Source: Brachypodium distachyon (lineage: Eukaryota; Streptophyta; Magnoliopsida; Poales; Poaceae). From it: a stretch of 64,000 nucleotides of DNA. Position 1 is the stretch's first letter. The number at the start of each line of letters is the position of its first letter. A program made the translations under genes and the position numbers. The notes below the pieces were generated by a model, which worked only from the letters and a program-made list of their open reading frames with translations, made no database searches and had not been told where the DNA came from. The DNA lies in assembly GCF_000005505.3 (NCBI RefSeq), contig NC_016133.3, forward strand, positions 25,193,008-25,257,007. Direction: 5' to 3'. This document shows, in pieces, positions 12,240 through 21,958 of the stretch.

Positions 12240-12247
12240 TTTATAAG
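12240..12247 (+). promoter_or_regulatory. TATA box of the element 1 LTR
   Basis: TTTATAAG sits in a GC-rich promoter-like region. The following 300 bp up to the GTGAGC site at 12573 contain no ATG. The position matches the TATA boxes at 1723 and 17901 in the other long LTRs. Confidence 0.6.
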
Positions 12248-12572
12248 CTGCGCCGCGCCTCCTTCCTTCCCCAGCGCAAGGCAAACCTTAGTTAGGGTTT
12301 CCTCTCCCCCTTCTCTGCGCCACCGCCGTCGCCTGTTCCGAGCTGTGGACGCCTCCGCGTCGCGCCGCCGCCTCCTACCGAACCGCGACAAACCGACCGC
12401 GTCACCCGGCTGCGCCTCGTCTTCCTCTACGTGCGCGTGCAAGCAATTGGGCTGGGATCGACCACAGCGCCGCCTACTTCGTCTTCTTCCTCTTTGGCCG
12501 CCGCCACTTCACCGGCCAAATTCCGGCGAGTCATTCACCGAATATTCGTCAGCTTCCTCCTACCACTTCGAG

Positions 12573-12578
12573 GTGAGC
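12573..12578 (+). promoter_or_regulatory. Predicted 5' splice site (GTGAGC), element 1 LTR
   Basis: TTCGAG|GTGAGC ends the GC-rich ATG-free leader. It is the counterpart of 1998 and 18201. Confidence 0.45.
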
Positions 12579-13567
12579 TCCTCTTCCTCCTGCTCCTTTC
12601 CACGCTCGTTTTGGTACTCCGTAGCGTCTAGCCATGTGCGCCCGCTCCGGCTTGCCGCCGGTGAGCTGCTGCTCGTCGTCGCGCCCCCGTTCTCGCTAAG
12701 GACCATGTGGTGGTCTTCGTGCCATCTAGCTCTACTCCACACGCCGCCTCTTTTTCCGCCATTAGTTCGTCCTCCGCCGCGCCGTGTGGTCACCACCGGC
12801 GAGCAGTTGCCGTGGCCGCCGCGCGTGCCCGCAAGCTGCTAGCTTGGGTTGGTTCAAAAGGACGTGCGCCCTTGATCTGTTGAGATTCGAGTTCTTACCG
12901 CAGTGGCTTGCTTCCTCAGTGTTGGATCTGACCAGCGCGGGTTCGAGTTCCCCTCGTGCGAGGGTAAAACCCCCAATTTTTGTGCTTTAACCGGCCACTG
13001 ACAAGTGGGCCCCATGGACCCACCTGTCAGTCGCCTGGTGCACCGCTATGCCCGGTGGACCGGGTCCATGCGCCGGGTTGTTTAGTATTTCTTTTTGGAT
13101 TTTGTTTAAATTCCAGAAATGTGTTAATCTTGTTTAATTCATAGTAAATGCATGCTAAATCCCAATTGGGCAAACCATATATGTTTTGGAATCAGAAAAA
13201 TGTAAGGAATTTAACTGTGCTGTTAGTTTTCCATTTTGACGTTTCGAATTTCAAATCTGGGACCAAACGCATGAACTTGTTTAGTCTCTATTTTAAAACT
13301 GGTAGCTCATCTGTAATTAATGTAAACACCAAAGTTGATCCCTGTAACTTGTAGAACACAGTAGCATACTTGGTTAGGCCATTTGAGTCCTTTAAAGCTG
13401 CTGTTTATTTTAGTTAAGTCACCTAATGGTTAACTTTGTTGCTAATGGAATCAATTCATTGCATATTGTTGCCTCATATTGTCACATGCCATTTCATGTT
13501 GTATTGTGCATTGCACATACGGATTGTAACTTATTTATATATTCGGTGATTTGGTTCTTTACGATAG

Positions 13568-13652
13568 CGACTCCGACTTATCTCCGTCGACGATCCGAGT
13601 TCCCACACTTCTTCGGATCCCCTCTCTCGGTGCCCAGTGACCGAGAATCCAG
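13568..13652 (+). other. Predicted leader exon 2, element 1 LTR (85 nt)
   Basis: It is preceded by GGTTCTTTACGATAG and followed by TCCAG|GCAAGC. No ATG lies inside. The arrangement equals 2933-2998 and 18892-18951. Confidence 0.4.
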
Positions 13653-13858
13653 GCAAGCAGCCAATTCCTTGAACATGTTGTTTATACCCAATGCCTCTCT
13701 CTCATTCTTGCATTAAGCTACGTTCTCGGTTCTTTTCACGATGCCTCTAGGGTTGCATAGCTTTAGTCAACTCTATTCAAATGCCTGTTGTCTGGTTCCT
13801 TATCCAATTACCATGTCACATGTTTGTTATTGCCCTAGTTGATCATTGGAAGGTTTGC

Positions 13859-14235
13859 CCAACACAAGAATGCAAAGCAAATCCGGAGTTTCCTTGGTTT
13901 GGCAAGTTATTGCCGACGTTTCGTCCCAAATTTCTCCAAAATTGCCAAGCCTTTGACCGACCTTCTCAAGAAAGACAAGAAGTTTGTTTGGACCTCTCGG
14001 TGCGAAGAGGGCTTTAAACTTTTGAAGGAAAAACTCACTATACCTCCAATTTTGCCTCCTCCAGATACTGCTCAACCTTTCCAAATCTATTGCGATGCAT
14101 CTTGCCAAGGTTTAGGCGCTGTCCTTTTCCAAAATGGGAAAGTTGTGGCATATGTGTCACGCCATCTTCGTCCAAATAAACTCAACTATCCCATGCAAGA
14201 TCTTGAACTCGCTGCAGTTGTTTTTGCAAGAAAAA
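13859..14235 (+). pseudogene. Fragment of Tekay-like RT/RNase H, 5' and 3' truncated
   Basis: The translation (frame of 13839) gives [19 protein letters not shown] and then the RNase H start [19 protein letters not shown]. It is the same family as element 1, aligning with 8815-9140, and keeps the 43 bp that element 1 lost. The left side joins LTR sequence and the right side joins the satellite inside an A-run (3-bp AAA overlap) at 14232-14236. It is a remnant left by rearrangement and not an independent gene. Confidence 0.85.
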
Positions 14236-16824
14236 TGGACACGTTCCGAATCAAAGTTTAGCACCGACTCCGATTCGGCCTCATTGTCCGTCCTAGTGAG
14301 GGGCCATGCCTAGCGAGTCCGTACAAGTGGTCTAGTCTTGTTTCGCTTCGATGAGTAGCTTTGTTTGGTGTGCTCATCCTAGTACCTCAAATAGACACGT
14401 TCCGGATCAAAGTTTAGCACCGACTCCGATTCGGCCTCATTGTCCGTCCTAGTGAAGGACCATGCCTAGCGAGTCCCTACAAGTGGTCTAGTCTTGTTTC
14501 GCTTCGATGAGTAGCTTTGTTTGGTGTGCTCATCTTATAACGCCAAACGGACCCGTTCCGGATCAAAGTTTAGCATCGACTCCGATTTGCCGGATTGTCT
14601 GTCTTGGTGACCGACCATGCCTAGCGAGTCCCAACAAATGGTCTAGTCTTGTTTCGCTTCAATGAGTAGGTTTGTTTGGTGTCCTCATCCTAGTACCTCA
14701 AATGGACACGTTCCAGATCAACGTTTAGCACCGACTCCGATTTGGCCGCATTGTCCGTCCTGGTGAGGGACCATGCCTAGCGAGTCCGTACAAGTGGTCT
14801 AGTCTTGTTTCGCTTCGATGAGTAGCTTTGTTTTGTGTTCTCATGCTAGTACCTCAAATGGACACGTTCCGGATCAAAAGTTTAGCACCGACTCCGATTC
14901 GGCCGCATTGTCCGTCCTAGTGAGGGACCATGCCTAGCGAGTCCGTACAAGTTGTCAAGTCTTGTTTCGCTTCGATGAGTAGCTTTGTTTGGTGTGCTCA
15001 TCCTAGTACCTCAAATGGACACGTTCCGAATCAAAGTTTAGCACAGACTCCGATTCGGCCGCATTGTCCGTCCTAGTGATGGACCATGCCTAGCGAGTCT
15101 CTACAAGTGGTCTAGTCTTGTTTGGCTTCGATGAGTACCTTTGTTTGGTGTGCTCATCCTAGGACTTCAATGGACATGTTCCGGATCAAAGTTTAGCACC
15201 GACTCCGATTTGCCCGAATTGTCCGTCCTAGTGAGGGACCATGCCCACCGAGTCCGTCCAAGTTGTCTAGTCTTGTTTCGTTTCGATGAGGAGCTATGTT
15301 TGGCCTGCTCAGGTAATAATGCCAAACGGACCAGTTCGGGATCAATGTTTAGCACCGACTCCAATTTGGCCGGATTGTCCGTCCTAGTTAGGGACCATGC
15401 CTAGCGAGTCCGTACAAGTGGTCTAGTCTTGTTTAGCATCGGTGAGTAGCTATGTTTGGCGTGCTCATCTAATAATGCCAAACGGACCAGTTCGGGACCA
15501 TTGTTTAGCACCGACTCCGATTTGGCCGGATTGTCCGTCATAGTTAGGGACCATGCCTAGCGAGTCCCTACAAGTGGTCTAGTCTTGTTTCGTTTCGATG
15601 AGTAGCTTTGTTTGGTGTGCTCATCCTAGTACCTCAAATGGACACGTTCCGGATCAAAGTTTAGCACCGACTCCGATTCGGCCGCATTGTCCGTCCTAGT
15701 GAGGGACCATGCCTAGCGAGTCCGTACAAGTTGTCAAGTCTTGTTTCGCTTCGATGAGTAGCTTTGTTTGGTGTGCTCATCCTAGTACCTCAAATGGACA
15801 CGTTCCGAATCAAAGTTTAGCACAGACTCCGATTCGGCCGCATTGTCCGTCCTAGTGATGGACCATGCCTAGCGAGTCTCTACAAGTGGTCTAGTCTTGT
15901 TTGGCTTCGATGAGTACCTTTGTTTGGTGTGCTCATCCTAGGACTTCAATGGACATGTTCCGGATCAAAGTTTAGCACCGACTCCGATTTGCCCGAATTG
16001 TCCGTCCTAGTGAGGGACCATGCCCACCGAGTCCGTCCAAGTTGTCTAGTCTTGTTTCGTTTCGATGAGGAGCTATGTTTGGCCTGCTCAGGTAATAATG
16101 CCAAACGGACCAGTTCGGGATCAATGTTTAGCACCGACTCCAATTTGGCCGGATTGTCCGTCCTAGTTAGGGACCATGCCTAGCGAGTCCGTACAAGTGG
16201 TCTAGTCTTGTTTAGCATCGGTGAGTAGCTATGTTTGGCGTGCTCATCTAATAATGCCAAACGGACCAGTTCGGGACCATTGTTTAGCACCGACTCCGAT
16301 TTGGCCGGATTGTCCGTCATAGTTAGGGACCATGCCTAGCGAGTCCCTACAAGTGGTCTAGTCTTGTTTCGTTTCGATGAGTAGCTTTGTTTGGTGTGCT
16401 CATCCTAGTACCTCAAATGGACACGTTCCGGATCAAAGTTTAGCACCGACTCCGATTCGGCCGCATTGTCCGTCCTAATGAGGCACGATGCCTAGCGAGT
16501 CCGTACAAGTGGTCTTGTCTTGTTCCGCTTCGATGAGTAGCTTTGTTTGGTGTGCTCATCCTAGTACCTCAAATGGACACGTTCCGGATCAAAGTTTAGC
16601 ACCGACTTCGATTTGGCCGGATTGTGCGTCCTAGTGAGGGACCATGGCTTGCGAGTCCGTACAAGTGGTCTAGTCTTCTTTCGCATCGATGAGTAGCTTT
16701 GTTTGGTGTGCTCATCTAATAACGACAAACGGACCCATTCCGGATCAAAGTTTACCATCGACTCCGATTTGGCCAGATTCTCTTTCCTAGTGACCGACCA
16801 TGCCTAGCGAGTTCCAACAAGTGG
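14233..16824 (+). repeat. 156-bp satellite, block 1
   Basis: About 16-17 tandem monomers lie in one orientation. Anchor motifs repeated each period are AATGGACACGTTCCGGATC, GACTCCGATTTGGCCGGATT, GACCATGCCTAGCGAGTCC and TTTCGCTTCGATGAGTAGC. Two monomer types alternate at the TCATCCTAGTACCTCAAATG versus TCTAATAATGCCAAACGG position. A 5-monomer unit of 779 bp is duplicated (about 14846-15624 and 15625-16403). Open frames inside are repeat artefacts. Confidence 0.95.
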
Positions 16825-17205
16825 TGATATGGACATGCTAACCATGGATACGACCATTAGAACCCTAATTGTTGGTGTATCTAATAAAAATTATAATCAG
16901 GTGAATTAATTACAAAATGTTTTCAATATGTTACTTGCAAAGAGCGGACCTACTATCTTGTGTAATCTTATTATGTTGGCAACTTATTGAACTTTACAAG
17001 TCCAAAGTGAAGATGAAGTGTGATAGCCTGCAAAGGGAGATTCAAAGTGAAGCCTATCAAGTCTACTTTCCAACAAATCAAACGGCACATGATTCGGAGC
17101 TTGCTAGAGAAAGATATCACGAATTAAAGTTGAATCCGATTCGGGTCTGAGCTGTTAGGAGACCCTAATTTGTTTCAATCACCCAGGTCGCATCCGGAGT
17201 CCAAA
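16825..17205 (+). repeat. 5' part of a CRM-type LTR
   Basis: It starts with the intact terminus TGATATGGACATGC directly after satellite sequence (ACAAGTGG). It belongs to the ATTAGAACCCTAATTGTTGG subtype seen at 42835 and 48848. It stops at 17205 (GGAGTCCAAA), where the Tekay-like element 2 LTR begins. The remainder of this LTR is not found to the right because element 2 is itself truncated. Confidence 0.9.
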
Positions 17206-17900
17206 TGTAACATCCCAAAATTTCAAACCTTTACATGAGCATTGCATTCATGAGCATCATGCCACAATTGCATGTTTGAATTCAAATTTGAATCTCAAAA
17301 GTCTTTAAAAGATTTGGTTTACACCCATTTGAGCTTTGGAATTTTCAAACCAATAGGGTTTATGCATAAAAGGGGTTTAATGCATATATAAGCTATCCCA
17401 TAGTTTTTGGATAATTATTTGTAGTTGAAAAAGTATTTTATTTAAGTGGATATATAGCCCTAAAGGCATTTATAGGGCAAATGTATTTTTATATATTTTA
17501 TTTTGAGAGGAAACTACTTCCAAAAGTTGTATCATGGTATAACATGATTTTACAAATTTTCTGGGATTTATTTGGACCAATTTCGGTTTCAAACTCAAAA
17601 GATATCAAAGAAATGACAAAAACAGAAAAAGAAAAGGGCTAAAAGAAAAAAAAAAGGGTAAACGGACCGGCCCGGCCGAATTGGGCCGAACCGGCCCAAC
17701 TCCCTCGCGCGCGTCCCAGCTCAGCTAACCCCGCCGCCCGCGCGCGCGCCCGAGCCACTGGCAGGTGGGGCCCACCTGTCGGGTTCGTCCCCTACCTCGG
17801 GCAAGCGCCCGAAATCGCGCCGCCGTCCCCGCGCGTGACCGCCGCGCGCCATCACCGGGATCCGCCCCTCCGGACCTTCCCAAACCAAGCCGAGCACGTC

Positions 17901-17907
17901 TATATAA
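17901..17907 (+). promoter_or_regulatory. TATA box of element 2 LTR
   Basis: TATATAA lies within a very GC-rich region, followed by a C-rich leader. Confidence 0.7.
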
Positions 17908-18200
17908 CCCCCGCGACCCCCTCTCTTTTCCCCCCCCGTTTTCCCTCGCTCGCATGCCGCCAGGCCGCCGGAATCCCTCGCCGGAGTCCGCCGCCCGCGC
18001 CGCCCCGCGCCGCCGCGTCTTCTTCGTCCTAGGCGCCGACCCCGCCGTCCCCGAGCGCCGCCGACCGCGCCCCCGTCTCTGCCGTGCCGCGCCGCGCTTC
18101 CCCGTGTCCTCCCCGACGCCCGAGGTCCACCCGAACGCCGCCTGCCTCCACGCCGTGCCGCGCCGCCGCCGGTTTCCGTCGCCGGAACCCTAACCCGCCG

Positions 18201-18206
18201 GTGAGC
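18201..18206 (+). promoter_or_regulatory. Predicted 5' splice site (GTGAGC), element 2 LTR
   Basis: CCCGCCG|GTGAGC marks the switch from GC-rich leader to AT-rich sequence. It is the counterpart of 1998 and 12573. Confidence 0.45.
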
Positions 18207-18891
18207 TTCCCCCGATCGATCTCGTCCGTCCATCCATCTCCAACGGTGTAGATTAGATCGTCCTTATTCACTTAAACCGAACCGGTGCCCACGAATAGGA
18301 ATGCGCCACGTGGCACCCGAGTTATAAAATAAAACTGTAATTTTATTTCCCCGGATTAATTAAAAGGCACTTTTGCAGATAGGCCCCTGTAACTTCAAAT
18401 GATCATAACTTTAAATCTGTTTGGCCAAATTTAGCGATCCACACCTTTTTGGAATCCTTAGGAAGTGTAGAATCTTTTGGCACTGTCCAATTTTAAATTT
18501 GAATATTTTAATCACATTCAAATTACAGATTAGGGTTTTTATACCATTTAAATCATAACTAATTAACTAGAAGTCCTTTTTGAATGAAACCAGTGCCCAA
18601 AATTTTGTTTTATTGTCCTCTGTCCAATGGGACAGATAAATAAATATTTTGAATTAAATTACTTTGCAGATGCAAATAAAACCTCATTTTAGGATTTAAA
18701 CCCTAGCTTTTGCTTTTGTTTAAAAACCCTAATCGCATGTGCTTAATTATCAATGCTTTGGATCAATAGATCACCCAAATAAAACCAACCCACTCATGTC
18801 ACATGATTTGCATCGCATCATGGCATACATATTCTTTTGTCATGTTTGTATTGTGTGTTTATGTGTGTGTGTATGTTTGTTGATTGTATAG

Positions 18892-18951
18892 TATTCTCGG
18901 AGAGCGAACCTTGCGATTGTGACGAGTGTTTGAACTCCAACTACTATCAAG
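18892..18951 (+). other. Predicted leader exon 2, element 2 LTR (60 nt)
   Basis: It is preceded by TGTTGATTGTATAG and followed by ATCAAG|GCAAGT, a GC-type donor consensus. There is no ATG inside. It matches the arrangement in the two other long LTRs. Confidence 0.4.
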
Positions 18952-20370
18952 GCAAGTTCACTTTGATCATTATCCCATTATTTTATTATGCACTAGATTT
19001 TTATTAGTTGCATTGTTTGGATTATTATTGTATCTATGCTAGCTATGATCTCTCCTAGTAGTGTAGGACACCTTTGCCATTTTCCTCACCACCAATTGCC
19101 ATCGTAGTAGTAAAATGCTATGCTATGATAATAAACGAGGGCGGTATTACTACAATGTGTTACTATTGAATTACAAATATAGTTTTCCTAGTGTATGGCA
19201 AAACAAGTAATTCAATGAACCGTCCTGGGTGGGCTGCTTTGAGTTTTCGGATGTCGTGACGTTAGGTCCATGTCTATGGGGCCCGCTGAGTCGTCTCTCC
19301 GTGTGATTCGGGAGCGTCCATGGTCGTCTCCCCGTGCGATTCGGGGAGCGCCTGCGTCACAATGTGGAATGCCACCCGGGGTAACCAGAGACTGGACTAG
19401 TTTCTTGTTTAGTAGCTTCCAGTACAACCACATGGTATTATGGGCTCTGCCAGGATGGATGTAAGAAATATGAACCCGGATCCGAGGTGACATCGGTATG
19501 TAGCAGTGTTGGTGGGGGCGCGTCCCTCAGGTGGTCTGGGGGATTATGTTCTGAAAATTCCTGTAGTCGATGCCGTTGCTACTCTACCCTGAGGACAGCA
19601 AGGGATTAACACGTCGATTTCTTGTGGGTAAAGTGTACCACCTCTCGAGAGTGTCAAACTAAGTACTTAGCCGTGTCCCCGGTTACGGACAATTATGAGC
19701 AACTAGATATTGGAGCTGTAAGGAAGGTCTCACTCATTCTAATTTCCTAATAAAATGAATGGTTTGAACTGGGTAGGAGCATTGATGTTTCTAATCAATG
19801 TGCCAAGGTTAATAGGAGCATGGGTGTTTCTACCCCGTGTCCAATAGAATTCAAAGCTATTTGTCTAAAAATGATAGGATTTGAATAATGATGCTTTTAT
19901 GCAAAATAGCCAAACCCCACTTAGCCAAACTATGCATGTACTTGGTAGGTCCTTTATAACTCTAGTGAGCTTGCCAATACATTCAAATGTATTGACCACG
20001 TAGTGGCTGCAATTAATAATGCAGGTGATCTGACGATGAGTGAGGTTCGTCGTTTTGTCATGGGTCATGTGCTTACATTCCAACATGCTCTCACCTTGGA
20101 GTAGTGTGGTCCTTATGTTCTACCCTTTTTCGCTGCAGTATTTTGAAATATTGTTTTATGATGTTGAAACAGTATTTGTTTTATGCTGGCCCCAGAGGTC
20201 ATGCGAGGTTGTAAGTACTATTAAATTCTGGATGATGCGATGTAATAAAGTACTTTGACCTTTGCTTCTATATATTTCATCATGAAACTGTGTGTGCTAG
20301 TGACTCGATCTAGGGACTAGCACAAGTAAGCACAGAGATCGAACCCTTGGTGAAGGGCGATCGCTTCAAA

Positions 20371-20382
20371 TGATATCAGAGC
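20371..20382 (+). other. Primer-binding site of element 2 (one mismatch)
   Basis: TGATATCAGAGC differs at one base from the initiator tRNA-Met PBS TGGTATCAGAGC. The leader 20383-20847 is AT-rich and non-coding, and it ends with TTATTTTCTATAG right before the orf0 ATG. Confidence 0.8.
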
Positions 20383-20847
20383 AAAGTGTTGCCTGTAGGA
20401 ACGTGACCTAGTTTGGATTAGGATAAGACAAGACCAAAGACCAAACCTTAGGAATATTTCTCATCCCTATCTGATCTATATCTATACACATACATTTTAT
20501 TCCTTATCCCTATTAATCTAAATCTTTGCATTTATATCTACATATGCATGACATGTTTATTGTTTTATTCCACATATACACCGAATACTATGCTTATTAC
20601 CACATATGCATGTTTATTATATTATACTGCAGATGCATATTTGATTTTTACACCATACACCACTATAATCTTGTTGCCATGTTGTTCACATGTTAGTATG
20701 CATCCAATTTTATATTTACATTTCCACCCTTGATATTAATGTTTATCACTTGATTCCCACTCTACCACTTTTATTTTATTTTTACTTACATTCGACCATT
20801 TGATCATGTCACTGATACTCCCTTATCTCCATCTTTATTTTCTATAG

Positions 20848-21627
20848 ATGGGAAGCCCAACACCTTTTGGCAACGTCCCGCCGTTCACCAGAGTTTACTA
20901 CCCCTCCACGGACGACGACCAGTTGTTCAGTGCCCCTTTTGCGGCACTGTGTGCTTTCCTCGACCTGCCACCACCCAGGTTCAGAGGCCGAGTCGAGACC
21001 GTCACACCCGAGGGATGGCAGCCACGATGGGAGATCGAGGCGAAGATCCGGGGGCGTGAGATCGCGCCAGCTACACCGGATATCACCTTCATCAGCCGCT
21101 ACCCCACTTTCGAGCAGGGCCTTCAGTTCGCCATGCAGAGCGCCTTCGCACAGGTGTGCCGGGACTATCGGCACGAGTTCCCCGAGGACTCCCCCTTCCT
21201 CCTCTTTGGAAGGCGGAACCATGCATGCTCGGCAGTGGCTACTACCAATGACGAGGATGCAACCCCAGTGACGACCCACTTCGAGAACATGGAAATCAAC
21301 ACCGTGGACTTGGAGTCTTGTCTCGAGCACGAGATGACCAGGGCCGACCTCGCCGAGGAGCAGGTTGGTAATCTGATGGGAGAGAAGACCCAGTGGCTTG
21401 AGGACAAGGCCATGTTGGAGAACACTGTCCTCAATATGGGAGACGCCATCGAGCAGCTGCAGTATGAGCAGTCGCAGCAGCACCAGCTGCCGCACCGGCG
21501 CCAGACCAGGTCCCACCTCCACCACATGATCAGGAGATGGAGGCTCAGGAGGAGGAACCGACTGAGGAGGAACCCCAGGAGGTCCACGAGATGGACACCC
21601 CTGCTACAAACACCCGCTCCAAGATGA
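20848..21627 (+). CDS. orf0: extra ORF upstream of gag, element 2
   Basis: This 259-residue ORF sits between leader and gag. It contains no gag, protease or polymerase motif. Residues about 42-110 give PRFRGRVETVT, WEIEAKIRGRE, then FEQGLQFAMQSAFAQVCRDY and DSPFLLFGRR. This order parallels orf0 of element 1 (GTGHTIELAIQQVAYMCVTL ... GPFKYIPRG), so the two are probably distant homologues. Residues about 150-210 look coiled-coil (acidic and leucine-rich), and the tail is strongly basic (RRWRLRRRNRLRRNPRR). The last part could be out of frame, because the tail composition changes abruptly. The ATG immediately follows an acceptor-like TCTATAG. The function is unknown. A dsRNA-binding-like fold is only a hypothesis. 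Confidence 0.78.
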   Translation: MGSPTPFGNVPPFTRVYYPSTDDDQLFSAPFAALCAFLDLPPPRFRGRVETVTPEGWQPRWEIEAKIRGREIAPATPDITFISRYPTFEQGLQFAMQSAFAQVCRDYRHEFPEDSPFLLFGRRNHACSAVATTNDEDATPVTTHFENMEINTVDLESCLEHEMTRADLAEEQVGNLMGEKTQWLEDKAMLENTVLNMGDAIEQLQYEQSQQHQLPHRRQTRSHLHHMIRRWRLRRRNRLRRNPRRSTRWTPLLQTPAPR

Positions 21628-21958
21628 AGGCAAAAGGGACCACACCAACAGCCACACTCCCCTAGTTCTGTTGATGCCTACCAGATTTATCTTTTCTTTT
21701 CGTTATCAGTGTTTCGAGTTAGTCATTGACCATACAATCTATGTGTATGGCAATGTAGGTCGATTGCTTTTTCTTCGTACTCTTTTCTTTATGGGCAATG
21801 CCCCACCATATACAAGTGTGTTTTGCTATGATTTCAAAAAAACCTTTTATGATTGATGAGTGTATGATTGATTATATGCTTGAGTCATATCTTGTTTGGG
21901 GGTTTAGTTATCCTTAGCTCTATTCTATCTGTTTCCTCATTTATGCTACCCTAAACAG

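Larger units (their letters stand above)
12020..13858 (+). repeat. Right piece of the 3' LTR of element 1 (3'-truncated)
   Basis: This continues the LTR from 10980. It holds an A/G-rich tract (12075-12125), a TATA-like TTTATAAG at 12240, a GC-rich ATG-free leader to 12572, AG|GTGAGC at 12573, then AT-rich sequence with the second leader exon at 13568-13652. It does not reach an LTR end. At about 13858 it is joined to a pol fragment. Open frames in the GC-rich part (12051-12842) are compositional and have no protein support. Confidence 0.7.
17206..20368 (+). repeat. 5' LTR of Tekay-like element 2 (about 3.16 kb)
   Basis: It starts TGTAACATCCCAAAATTTC and ends near GATCGCTTCA, 2 bp before the primer-binding site. 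It has a GC-rich promoter and leader (17660-18200), a TATA box at 17901, a donor-like site at 18201, a short predicted exon at 18892-18951 and a GT-rich run at 18855-18885. The block ACTCGATCTAGGGACTAGCA near the end parallels solo LTR B. One upstream ATG (17954) in the GC-rich leader opens a frame ending at 18193, and I see no protein support for it. Confidence 0.85.

Noticed and set aside
12940..12970. tRNA B-box-like GGTTCGAGTTCCCCTCG
   Set aside because: No matching A box, no cloverleaf and no acceptor stem could be found, so neither a tRNA nor a SINE is supported.
15141..16183. Open frames of 60-90 codons within satellite blocks (for example 15141-15404, 15920-16183, 33015-33203, 51505-51717)
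   Set aside because: They repeat with the satellite period, have no protein-like features and change frame between neighbouring monomers.
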